A stretch of 64,000 nucleotides of DNA from JBMNFB01 sp050949085. GTDB taxonomy: Bacteria; Bacillota; UBA994; UBA5500. Positions 44,290 to 51,886 of this stretch are shown here, piece after piece. Position 1 is the stretch's first letter; each line of letters begins with the position of its first letter. The notes below the pieces were generated by a model. It had not been told where the DNA came from and did no database searches. It saw nothing but the letters and a program-made list of their open reading frames with translations. The stretch spans positions 167,854 through 231,853 of the forward strand of contig JBMNFB010000011.1 in NCBI GenBank assembly GCA_050949085.1. The letters run 5' to 3'. Position numbers and translations under genes: made by a program.

Positions 44290-44417
44290 TGTTCACGTAG
44301 TCACCTGATGCGTTGGGGCGACCCGGCGCAAAGGGTCAGCTAAACTACCTAAGCACGAGGGGAGACCTGAGGGCGAGGGGGAGTAGGCAGCGCCACCTGA
44401 GTAGGGGGAGAATCCAC
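44290..44417 (+). promoter_or_regulatory. Structured leader of the hydrogenase maturation operon
   Basis: About 120 bases rich in G with GACCC...GGGTC hairpin (about 44322-44339) enclosing GGCGCAAA, then CTAAACTACC and G-rich blocks. It looks like a folded 5' leader. The GCAAAGG...CTAAAC string is faintly similar to a c-di-GMP-I aptamer core, but I could not match the full consensus. Function unassigned. Confidence 0.35.
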
Positions 44418-44663
44418 ATGCAGTCGCGCATCGCCGTCATCGGCATCATTGTCTTCCAGCGGGAAAATGCCGCATCTAAAGTAAACGTAGTCCTTTCCGA
44501 GCACGGCGACATCATCGTCGGCCGCATGGGAATCCCCTACCGGGAAAAAGGATTCTCCGTCATCGCTCTCATCGTGGATGGGACGACGGACCAGGTGGGC
44601 GCACTGACCGGCAAATTGGGCAACATTCCCCATGTGAGAGTGAGATCAGCCATCACCCTTTAA
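44418..44663 (+). CDS. TM1266-family iron-only hydrogenase system regulator
   Basis: 81 residues: RIAVIGIIVFQRENAASKVN, LSEHGDIIVGRMGIPYREKG, SVIALIVDGTTDQVGALTGK. This is the small ferredoxin-fold/ACT-like protein that precedes [FeFe]-hydrogenase maturase genes. Start ATG 44418 with GGGGGAG upstream; a longer frame from 44313 is not needed. First gene of the hyd operon; its role as regulator comes from family naming and has little direct proof. Confidence 0.9.
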   Translation: MQSRIAVIGIIVFQRENAASKVNVVLSEHGDIIVGRMGIPYREKGFSVIALIVDGTTDQVGALTGKLGNIPHVRVRSAITL

Positions 44664-44709
44664 CGCTGCCTTCGTTCTCCCTGCGTGCAAGCAAGGGAGG
44701 AAGAGTGAA

Positions 44710-46092
44710 GTGAAGCAGTCGTTTATCGATGAAGCGAAAATAGCATACCTATTGGATGAGGCGCAGGCACCCAGCCCCGTCCGCTTGAGTGAGATCCTGG
44801 ACAAGGCTCGCGCCGCTCAGGGGCTCGATCAGGCGGAAGTAGCGACTCTGCTGCAGGTGAGCGATCCCCAGCAGCTGGAGCAGCTCTTCGCTGCTGCCAA
44901 GGCAGTCAAGCAGCGGATTTATGGGAAACGTGTGGTGTTATTTGCGCCTCTTTACCTTTCCAACGAGTGCGTCAACAACTGCGTCTATTGCGGCTTCCGG
45001 CGGGATAACAGCGATCTACCGCGCCGCACTCTGACCAGGGATGAAATCCGGGAGCAGGTGGAGATTTTGCTGGAGATGGGGCACAAGCGCCTGCTGCTGG
45101 AAAGCGGCGAACACGAAGGCAAGACACCGATTTCCTATATCCTGCAGGCCATCGAAACGGTCTATGCGACCCGCTTGAATCGGGATAACATTCGCCGCGT
45201 CAACATCAATGTCGCCGCCACCAGCGTGGATAACTACCGCCTGTTGAAACAGGCCGGTATCGGCACCTATCAGCTCTTTCAGGAGACCTATCATCGAGCC
45301 AGCTACCAGCGTCTCCATCCCCCTGGCCCCAAGGCCGATTACGATTACCATCTCAGCGCCATGGACCGCGCTATGCAAGGCGGTATCGATGACGTCGGCA
45401 TTGGCGCTCTTTTCGGCCTCTACGACCACAGATTCGAGGTACTAGCTCTGCTGCAACACGCCCAACACCTGCAGCAGAAGTATGGCGTCGGGCCTCACAC
45501 CATCTCGGTGCCGCGCTGGCGCCCGGCACCCGGCGCCAGTCTTCCGGGGACATATCAGGTCAAAGACTGGGAGTTTCAGCGCCTCGTGGCCATCCTGCGT
45601 CTCGCTGTACCTTATACAGGGATCATCATGTCTACCCGGGAAAGCCCCGCCATGCGCGATGCCTTGCTGGATCTGGGCGTTTCCCAGCTCAGCGCTGCCT
45701 CTGCCGTCGCCCCCGGTGGTTACAGCCGCGAGCCAGAGGAGGAGCCGATCCAGTTCGAGTTGTCCGATCACCGCTCCCTGCAGGAAGTGGTTCTCTCCAT
45801 CGCCCGGCACGGCTACCTGCCCAGCTTCTGTACCGGCTGCTATCGGGTGGGGCGCACCGGTGAGCGGTTCATGAGCCTGGCCAGAGATGGCAGCATCCAG
45901 ACCTATTGCCAGCCCAACGCCATCCTCACTTTCGCCGAATACTTGCTGGATCACGCTGACGCAGCCCCCCGCCAGGAGCTGCAGCCGCGTTTTACCGAGT
46001 GGCTGCATGAAATCCACGATCCCATGTTGCGCCAGGCCACCGAAGAACGGCTGGAAGGCCTCAAGGCAGGCCATCGGGACTACTACTTCTAA
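44710..46092 (+). CDS. hydG: [FeFe]-hydrogenase H-cluster maturase HydG
   Basis: 460 residues. Radical SAM motif CVNNCVYC (CxxxCxxC) in YLSNECVNNCVYCGFRRDN, barrel residues ESGEHEG and NVAATSVDNYRLLKQAG, and a C-terminal CxxC auxiliary cluster site FCTGCYRVGRTGERFM. HydG is ThiH-like and splits tyrosine to give CO and CN ligands. GTG 44710 follows GGAGG by nine bases. Order TM1266-hydG-hydE-hydF without the hydrogenase itself, which must be elsewhere. Confidence 0.96.
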   Translation: MKQSFIDEAKIAYLLDEAQAPSPVRLSEILDKARAAQGLDQAEVATLLQVSDPQQLEQLFAAAKAVKQRIYGKRVVLFAPLYLSNECVNNCVYCGFRRDNSDLPRRTLTRDEIREQVEILLEMGHKRLLLESGEHEGKTPISYILQAIETVYATRLNRDNIRRVNINVAATSVDNYRLLKQAGIGTYQLFQETYHRASYQRLHPPGPKADYDYHLSAMDRAMQGGIDDVGIGALFGLYDHRFEVLALLQHAQHLQQKYGVGPHTISVPRWRPAPGASLPGTYQVKDWEFQRLVAILRLAVPYTGIIMSTRESPAMRDALLDLGVSQLSAASAVAPGGYSREPEEEPIQFELSDHRSLQEVVLSIARHGYLPSFCTGCYRVGRTGERFMSLARDGSIQTYCQPNAILTFAEYLLDHADAAPRQELQPRFTEWLHEIHDPMLRQATEERLEGLKAGHRDYYF

Positions 46093-46110
46093 GGTGCGGG
46101 GGCAGGAAGC

Positions 46111-47190
46111 ATGCAATTGAACTTCTCCGAACTGCTGGAGCGGGCGGTGGAGGCCGCCCGCCTGGCCCCCGATGAGGTCGTCCGCCTGCTGCAGGCGGAC
46201 GAGAAGGAGTATATCCAGCTGGCTGCGGCTGCCGACCGGGTGCGGCGGCAGAACGTGGGCGATGCTATCCACCTGCGCGGCCTGGTTGAGTTCTCCAACA
46301 TCTGTCACCGCCAGTGTCTCTACTGCGGCCTGCGCGCGTCCAACCAGGCGCTGGCCCGCTACCGCATGACGCTGGAAGAGATTCTGGTTTGCGTGGAACA
46401 GGTGGTCGCCGCCGGCCTGGGCACCGTGGTGCTGCAATCCGGCGAGGACTCCTGGTGGACAGCAGAGCGCCTGGGGGAGTTGATCCGTCGCATTCGTCGG
46501 CAACACCCCGATTTGGCCATCACCCTCAGCATCGGGGAGCGACCCCGGGCCGAATATGCCGCTTTCAGGGAAGCTGGGGCAGACCGCTTCCTGTTGCGTT
46601 TTGAAACCTCCAACCCAGAGCTTTACCAGACGCTGCAACCTGACTCCAGCCTGCAGGAGCGCCTGCAGTGCCTACACTGGCTGCGGGAACTAGGCTATGA
46701 AGTAGGCAGCGGCTTCCTCATCGGCCTGCCCGGGCAGACCCTGCCCGACTTGGCTGCCGACCTCCTGCTGCTGCAGCGGCTGGAGGTGGACATGGCCGGA
46801 ATCGGCCCCTTCATCCCCAATCCCCAGACCCCCCTGGCCACTGCCGCCGGCGGCAGCGTCGGGCTCACTCTGCGGTCGCTGGCCGTGTTACGCCTGCTCT
46901 GCCCCCAGATTAACATCCCCGTCACCACCGCTCTAGCGACCATGGATCCCCGGGGTCGCGAGAAAGGATGGCAGGCCGGCGCTAACGTGGTCATGCCCAA
47001 CGCCACGCCGGCCCCTTATATGCAGCAATACCTGCTTTACCCGAATAAAGGCGATTCTAGCGATGCTCTGGCCCACTCGCTGCGCGGCCTGCTGCAAAGC
47101 ATCATCTGCAGCGGCCGTGCTGTTGGGCAGGGGCCCGGCAGATCACCCAGATGGGAGGCGAGATCAAATGCACCGCACACCCAGCAGTAG
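46111..47190 (+). CDS. hydE: [FeFe]-hydrogenase H-cluster maturase HydE
   Basis: 359 residues. Radical SAM motif CHRQCLYCGLRASN, VVLQSGED, ITLSIGERP and the long (YEVGSGFLIGLPGQTLPDLA) barrel segment match HydE (BioB-like). It works with HydG and HydF to build the diiron subcluster. ATG 46111 after GCAGGAAG. Its C-terminal 30 residues are GC-rich and unusual. Overlaps hydF by 23 bases. Confidence 0.95.
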   Translation: MQLNFSELLERAVEAARLAPDEVVRLLQADEKEYIQLAAAADRVRRQNVGDAIHLRGLVEFSNICHRQCLYCGLRASNQALARYRMTLEEILVCVEQVVAAGLGTVVLQSGEDSWWTAERLGELIRRIRRQHPDLAITLSIGERPRAEYAAFREAGADRFLLRFETSNPELYQTLQPDSSLQERLQCLHWLRELGYEVGSGFLIGLPGQTLPDLAADLLLLQRLEVDMAGIGPFIPNPQTPLATAAGGSVGLTLRSLAVLRLLCPQINIPVTTALATMDPRGREKGWQAGANVVMPNATPAPYMQQYLLYPNKGDSSDALAHSLRGLLQSIICSGRAVGQGPGRSPRWEARSNAPHTQQ

Positions 47191-48406
47191 CCGCCTGCAG
47201 ATCGCCATCTGCGGGCGGCGTAACGTCGGCAAGTCCAGCCTGCTCAACGCCCTGGCCGACCAGCCGGTCGCTTTGGTCTCGGCCGTGCCTGGCACTACCA
47301 CCGATCCGGTGCAGAAGGCCATGGAACTGCTTCCTTTCGGCCCGGTCTTGCTCATCGACACCGCCGGCGTGGACGATGACAGTGGCGAGCTGGGAAAGAA
47401 GCGCGTGCAGCGTACCGAGAGAGTGCTGCGCCGCGCCGATCTGGCTGTGCTGGTGGTGGACGCCACCCAGGGCATCACGCACTGGGAGCGTAAGCTGGCT
47501 CGTGCCATCGAGTCGGCAAAGATTCCTGGGCTGGCCGTACTCAACAAAATCGATCTACTGGCAGATGCGGCGGCAGACAGAAAAGCAACCCTTCAGGGCC
47601 TGTCCAGCACTCTGGCAGCGCTGGACGAGTTGGGTCTGTCCAGCATCGCCGTCAGCACCGTCACCCGGCAAGGGATCAAACAGTTCAGAGAGAAGCTGGT
47701 ACAGCTGGCACCGGCCTCCTTCTGGGAAGATCGGCCCCTGGTGGGTGATCTGCTGCAGCCGGGCGATCAGGTATTGCTCATCGTGCATCTGGATGCAGCA
47801 GCGCCCAAGGGGCGTCTGATTCTGCCCCAGGTACAGCTGCTGCGCGATTTGCTGGATCATGGCTGTAGCGGCATCATCGCCCGCGATAGCGAAGCAGCCG
47901 TCGCCCTGGCTAACCTCGAGCGGCCGCCGCGCCTGGTCGTCACCGATTCGTCAGTCTTTGCCCAGGCCGCGGCCATCGTTCCGCCCCACATTCAGCTAAC
48001 CAGCTTCTCTATCCTCATGGCCCGGCAGAAAGGTGATCTGGCCACGCTGGCCGCCGGATCCAGGGCAGTGGCCTGTTTGCGCCCTGGTGACCGTGTGCTC
48101 ATCGCCGAGGTCTGTACCCATGCTGTGCAGCACGAGGATATCGGACGGGTGAAAATCCCTGCCGGGCTGAACAAGCTAGCTGGCGGCCCATTAGATTTCA
48201 CCTTCGCTGCCGGCGCCGACCTCCCTGACGACCTTAGCCGGTTTCGGCTGGTGGTGCACTGCGGCGGCTGCATGCTCAACCGCCGCACCATGCTTGCCCG
48301 GTTGGATCAGGCTGCTCAAGCAGGCGTGCCCATCGTCAACTACGGCGTCCTGCTGGCTTACCTGCAGGGGATTCTGCCCCGTGCCCTCCAGCCCTTCGAG
48401 CTGTGA
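47168..48406 (+). CDS. hydF: [FeFe]-hydrogenase maturation GTPase HydF
   Basis: 412 residues: GTPase domain with G1 GRRNVGKSS, G3 DTAGVDD, G4 NKID; dimerisation domain; C-terminal [4Fe-4S] domain with CTHAVQHED and VVHCGGCMLNRR (the C-x-H ... H-C-x-x-C set). HydF is the scaffold delivering the diiron unit to HydA. ATG 47168 with GGGAGG upstream. Its TGA stop begins repeat R3. Confidence 0.95.
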   Translation: MHRTPSSSRLQIAICGRRNVGKSSLLNALADQPVALVSAVPGTTTDPVQKAMELLPFGPVLLIDTAGVDDDSGELGKKRVQRTERVLRRADLAVLVVDATQGITHWERKLARAIESAKIPGLAVLNKIDLLADAAADRKATLQGLSSTLAALDELGLSSIAVSTVTRQGIKQFREKLVQLAPASFWEDRPLVGDLLQPGDQVLLIVHLDAAAPKGRLILPQVQLLRDLLDHGCSGIIARDSEAAVALANLERPPRLVVTDSSVFAQAAAIVPPHIQLTSFSILMARQKGDLATLAAGSRAVACLRPGDRVLIAEVCTHAVQHEDIGRVKIPAGLNKLAGGPLDFTFAAGADLPDDLSRFRLVVHCGGCMLNRRTMLARLDQAAQAGVPIVNYGVLLAYLQGILPRALQPFEL

Positions 48407-48443
48407 ACGTTGGGGACGGTTCTCACCATTAAGTTTTATGTCA
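48404..48443 (+). repeat. GGGGACGGTTCTCA element, copy R3
   Basis: TGAACGTTGGGGACGGTTCT, then CACCATTAAGTTTTATGTCA, starting at the hydF stop codon. Confidence 0.85.
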
Positions 48444-48700
48444 CCCAGCAAGAAGATGGCCCCACGGTTAGTGTCGAGAGAAGAGCACAGCGGGGCAGCT
48501 GCAATAACCTCCGTTGTATCGCTCCGGCTGCGGGCTCTTACCTGCATAACATACCTATGTAGTCACATTCACGCAGCATTTACGCATTCAGTGGGCCTAT
48601 CGCGATGATCCTGAGCAAGGGGTTCGTTAACCATCAGGCGAGGCAGGTGGATTGGCGATCGGCGCGGGGGAAGCGGAGTGCGGAGCGGGGGCAATATGGT
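48444..48700 (+). other. Non-coding interval between hydF and the sigma-54 activator
   Basis: About 260 bases with no credible frame, promoter or terminator that I can defend. Confidence 0.5.
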
Positions 48701-48756
48701 TTACATAAAAATGAACGTTGGGAACCGTCCCCAACGTTCACCGTCCCCAGCGTTCA
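48701..48756 (-). repeat. GGGGACGGTTCTCA element, copy R4 (inverted, duplicated head)
   Basis: On the minus strand TGAACGCTGGGGACGG, then TGAACGTTGGGGACGG, then TTCCCAACGTTCATTTTTAT and GTAAA. This is the only copy not attached to a gene stop. The head duplication is like R2. Confidence 0.8.
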
Positions 48757-48841
48757 GGCAGGAAAGGCTGGCGTATGTGGCGAATTCAGACGGTGCTGAA
48801 AGTTGGGCATCATCGCCGAAAATTCGTCAGGAGGGATGGGC

Positions 48842-50236
48842 GTGGAGAGCAAATTCCTGCAGCACACGTTACAGGAGATTCTGCAGCTGGTGGACGTGGG
48901 GATTCATGTGGTGGATGCCACCGGTGTCACCGTCCTCTACAACCCGGCGGCGGCCAAGATCGAGGGTCTCGATCCGGCCCAGGTGATGGGGCGCCATATC
49001 CTCGATGTCTACCCCTCCCTGAACCCCGAGAGCAGCACCCTGCTTCAGGTCAGCCGCACGCTGCAACCTCTGCTCCAGAAGCAGCAGTCATTCACCAACT
49101 TCAAGGGTAACCGGATCACCACCGTCAACAGCACCCGGCCCATCGTCGTCGATGGGCGGCTGATCGGCGCCGTCGAGGTCTCACAGGATATTACCAACGT
49201 GCGCGAACTCTCGGAGCGCCTCGTCGATCTCCAGGCACGCATGTTCGATCGCTCCCCCAAGAAGAGCACGACTCCCACCGGGCGCTATACATTTGCCGAT
49301 CTCATCGGCCAGAACCATGACTTCGTCGAGCTGAAGCGCCAGGCGCTGCGCGCCGCTCAGACCAGTTCTACCATTCTCGTCTGCGGCGAGACCGGCACCG
49401 GCAAGGAGCTTCTGGTGCAGTCCATCCATAACGCCAGCCCCCGCGCCAGCCAGCCCTTTGTTGCCCAGAACTGCGCCGCCATGCCGGAATCGCTGCTGGA
49501 GAGCATCCTCTTCGGCACCGTGCGCGGCAGCTTCACCGGAGCCGAAAACCGCCCTGGCCTGTTCGAGGTGGCCGACGGCGGCACCCTGTTCCTGGACGAG
49601 ATCGATTCCATGCCCACCAGCCTGCAGGCCAAACTCCTGCGGGTGCTGCAGGAGCAATACGTCCGCCGCGTCGGTGACAACCGCGAACGCCACGTGGACG
49701 TGCGCATCATCGCCGCTACCAACTCCGATCCCTGGCTGGCGGTGCAGCGCGGCGAGCTGCGCGAAGATCTCTACTACCGGATCAGCGTCGTGCAGCTGAC
49801 CATCCCGCCCCTGCGCCAGCGGCGCGACGATCTGCCCCTGCTCACACAGCATTTTATCGCCAAGAACAACCAGCGGCTGAACAAGCGGGTGATGGGGCTG
49901 TCCGATGCGGTGCAGCAGCTGTTTCAGGAATACAGTTGGCCCGGGAACGTGCGCGAACTCGAGCACGTTATCGAGGGGGCGCTGAACATCGGCGACGGCG
50001 ACCTGATCAGCGTCGAGCTAATCCCCCAGCGCATCCGCCAGGGCCAATCCACTCCCCATGTCCAGCCCTCCGGCCCCGTTTACCGCCTGGGACGATCTTT
50101 GCGCGAGACCCTCGCCCAGGTCGAAAACGATCTGATCAATCAGGCGCTGGAGGAGACCGGCGGCAACATCAGCCAGGCTGCCGCCCTGCTGGGCCTGCCC
50201 CGCCAGACCCTGCAATACCGCCTCCGCCGCAGGTGA
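48842..50236 (+). CDS. Sigma-54-dependent transcriptional activator (PAS-AAA-Fis)
   Basis: 464 residues: N-terminal PAS (about 10-125: LVDVGIHVVDATGVTVLYNP), AAA+ domain with Walker A GETGTGKEL, a GSFTGA variant of the sigma-54-contacting GAFTGA loop, Walker B GGTLFLDEIDSM and WPGNVREL, then a Fis-type HTH at the C-terminus (ISQAAALLGLPRQTLQYRLR). RocR/NtrC-like. GTG 48842 sits six bases after GGAGGG; ATG 48836 is too close to it. It lies immediately upstream of a sigma-54 promoter, so it very probably activates the kdd-kam operon, perhaps sensing lysine or a product. Its TGA stop starts repeat R5. Confidence 0.92.
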   Translation: MESKFLQHTLQEILQLVDVGIHVVDATGVTVLYNPAAAKIEGLDPAQVMGRHILDVYPSLNPESSTLLQVSRTLQPLLQKQQSFTNFKGNRITTVNSTRPIVVDGRLIGAVEVSQDITNVRELSERLVDLQARMFDRSPKKSTTPTGRYTFADLIGQNHDFVELKRQALRAAQTSSTILVCGETGTGKELLVQSIHNASPRASQPFVAQNCAAMPESLLESILFGTVRGSFTGAENRPGLFEVADGGTLFLDEIDSMPTSLQAKLLRVLQEQYVRRVGDNRERHVDVRIIAATNSDPWLAVQRGELREDLYYRISVVQLTIPPLRQRRDDLPLLTQHFIAKNNQRLNKRVMGLSDAVQQLFQEYSWPGNVRELEHVIEGALNIGDGDLISVELIPQRIRQGQSTPHVQPSGPVYRLGRSLRETLAQVENDLINQALEETGGNISQAAALLGLPRQTLQYRLRRR

Positions 50237-50275
50237 ACGCTGGGGACGGTTCTCAACATTAACTTTTATGTAAAC
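50234..50275 (+). repeat. GGGGACGGTTCTCA element, copy R5
   Basis: TGAACGCTGGGGACGGTTCT, CAACATTAACTTTTATGTAA, AC; begins with the stop codon of the sigma-54 activator gene. Confidence 0.85.
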
Positions 50276-50315
50276 CAAGGAGGAACGGAAGATCAGATCC
50301 TCCCGTTTCTACTGT

Positions 50316-50430
50316 CCCTGAGCGAACGGGGGGCATCCCTCAGCTCACAAGACGCGGTCTTGTGAGGTGTGTCCCCCTTCGTCTCAGGGCCGTGAATGCG
50401 GGGCCAGACCTTTCGCTGCGCGCCGGGCCC
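50316..50430 (+). repeat. Imperfect palindromic element, copy A (left of kam cluster)
   Basis: Core CCTGAGCGAACGGGG ... CTCACAAGAC-GCG-GTCTTGTGAG ... CCCCCTTCGTCTCAGG folds on itself. The inverted copy B lies at 58310-58421; similarity continues about 35 bases beyond the palindrome (GGGCC..GGGGCCAGAC). Confidence 0.75.
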
Positions 50431-50454
50431 CGCTTTCATGGCCGCCCCGCGCGC

Positions 50455-50560
50455 TCCCACCTCGCACTCCTCACCCCTCACCTCCCAAGTCCCACAGCTC
50501 ACTTCACAGTCTCCCATCTCGCACCTCCCATATCCCACATCCCACTCCCCATCCCCCCAA
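50455..50560 (+). repeat. Pyrimidine heptad array before the sigma-54 promoter
   Basis: About 14 units of seven bases (CTCACCT, TCCCATC, TCCCATA, TCCCACA, TCCCACT and variants), the complement of the GARRTGR family. It ends two bases before the -24 element, filling the zone where the activator loops to the polymerase. Confidence 0.7.
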
Positions 50561-50561
50561 T

Positions 50562-50577
50562 TGGCATGATTCTTGCT
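50562..50577 (+). promoter_or_regulatory. Sigma-54 (-24/-12) promoter of the kdd-kam operon
   Basis: TGGCATG-ATTC-TTGCT, with GG (50563-50564) and GC (50575-50576) exactly ten bases apart, matching TGGCAYR-N4-TTGCW. The start codon of kdd follows 38 bases on. The activator is encoded just upstream. Confidence 0.9.
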
Positions 50578-50614
50578 ACATATATAAGGGTAAAGGGTGA
50601 AAGGAGTTGGATCT

Positions 50615-51661
50615 ATGCCAAACATCATCGGATGCAAGTACGGAACGCATCGCGTGCTGGAGCCGCAGGGAGTTCTGCCCCAGCCAGCCTGGAAGATTGA
50701 CAACACTATGGACATCTATCAGAACGAGATTCTCGTGGACGTGCAGAGCCTGAACATCGACGCCGCCAGCTTCACCGAGATCGCTGAGCGAGCTGGTCAC
50801 GACCAGGAGCAGATGAAGGAGATCATCCTCTCCATCGTCGCTACCCGCGGCAAGCACCACAACCCTAACACCGGCTCCGGCGGCATGTTCATCGGTACCG
50901 TCGCCGCCATCGGCAGCCACTTGCAGGGGAAGATAGATCTCAAGGTAGGTGATCGCATCGCCTCGCTGGTCTCCCTCTCCCTGACACCGCTCAAAATTGA
51001 GCAGGTACTGGCGATCCATCCAGATATCGATCAGGTGGATATCGTCGGCCAGGCCATTCTCTTCGAATCGGGCGTCTATGCCAAGCTGCCCGACGATATG
51101 CCGGAAACCCTGGCCCTGGCCGTGCTCGATGTCGCCGGCGCGCCCGCCCAGACGGCACGCCTGGTCAAGTCAGGCGATACCGTCGTCGTCATCGGTGCCG
51201 GCGGTAAATCCGGCCTCATCTGCCTCTACGAAGCCAAGAAGCGGGCCGGCGTCACCGGCCGCGTCCTGGCTGTGCAGCGCGAAGGGGCCAGCGCCCAGCG
51301 TGTCCGTCAGACCGGGCTGGCCGACCAGCTGCTCACCGTCGATGCCAGCGATGCCGTCGGCGTCATGCAGGCCGTGAGCGAAGCCACCAACGGCGCGTTG
51401 GCCGACGTGGTCATCAACTGCGTCAATACCCCCAACACTGAGATGGCGGCCATCCTCTCGGCTAAGGACGGTGGCACCGTCTACTTCTTCAGCATGGCCA
51501 CCAGCTTCACCGCCGCCGCCCTGGGCGCCGAAGGTGTGGGCAAGGACGTAAACATGATCATCGGTAACGGCTATACCAGGGGCCACGCCGCCATCGCCCT
51601 GCAGGCCCTGCGCGAGTGCCAGGTGCTGCGCGAGCTCTATCAGGAGATCTACGCCCGCTAG
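50615..51661 (+). CDS. kdd: L-erythro-3,5-diaminohexanoate dehydrogenase
   Basis: 348 residues. N-terminal GCKYGTHRVLEPQGVLPQPA and the Rossmann loop VVVIGAGGKSGLICLYEAKK are typical of Kdd. It oxidises 3,5-diaminohexanoate to 5-amino-3-oxohexanoate with NAD(P)+ and release of ammonia, step three of lysine fermentation. ATG 50615 has AAGGAG nine bases before. First gene after the sigma-54 promoter. The next steps, kce and kal, are not in the window. Confidence 0.92.
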   Translation: MPNIIGCKYGTHRVLEPQGVLPQPAWKIDNTMDIYQNEILVDVQSLNIDAASFTEIAERAGHDQEQMKEIILSIVATRGKHHNPNTGSGGMFIGTVAAIGSHLQGKIDLKVGDRIASLVSLSLTPLKIEQVLAIHPDIDQVDIVGQAILFESGVYAKLPDDMPETLALAVLDVAGAPAQTARLVKSGDTVVVIGAGGKSGLICLYEAKKRAGVTGRVLAVQREGASAQRVRQTGLADQLLTVDASDAVGVMQAVSEATNGALADVVINCVNTPNTEMAAILSAKDGGTVYFFSMATSFTAAALGAEGVGKDVNMIIGNGYTRGHAAIALQALRECQVLRELYQEIYAR

Positions 51662-51681
51662 GCGGTACAGGCCAGTACGCG

Positions 51682-51873
51682 GCGCAACAAGCGCTTTTGT
51701 TGGATTCTCAAATCCTTATGGACTTGATGCGGCACAAGCCGCTAGTTGCTGCGCAACAAGCGCTTTTATTGGATTCTCAAGTCCTGACGGACTTGATGCG
51801 GTACAAGCCGCTAGTTGCTGCGCAACAAGCGCTTTTATTGGAGTCTCAAGTCCTGACGGACTTGATTGATTAA
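51682..51873 (+). repeat. Three tandem 69-bp repeats between kdd and kamA
   Basis: Units begin GCGCAACAAGCGCTTTT at 51682, 51751 and 51820; the third lacks the last part. Each unit holds several perfect mini-hairpins: GCGC-AACAA-GCGC, CAAGTCC-TGAC-GGACTTG, GCGG-TACAA-CCGC-like and GTTGC-TGC-GCAAC. Period 69 is 23 codons, and one frame stays open through all units to TAA at 51871-51873 (AAQQALLLDSQVLTDLM repeats), overlapping the kamA ribosome binding site. Coding is not supported by any start signal; RNA structure in the intercistronic mRNA is the better reading. Confidence 0.9.
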
Positions 51874-51886
51874 GGAGGCGAGTTCG

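Noticed and set aside
50362..50600. Small frames between the sigma-54 activator and kdd
   Set aside because: Their composition comes from the palindromic element and the heptad array.
51682..51873. CRISPR array
   Set aside because: The units are contiguous 69-bp repeats without unique spacers, and no cas genes are present.
51616..51873. Protein-coding gene of 23-residue repeats between kdd and kamA
   Set aside because: The frame starts inside kdd in another phase without a ribosome binding site; structure in RNA explains the repeats better. Kept as a finding, not as a CDS.
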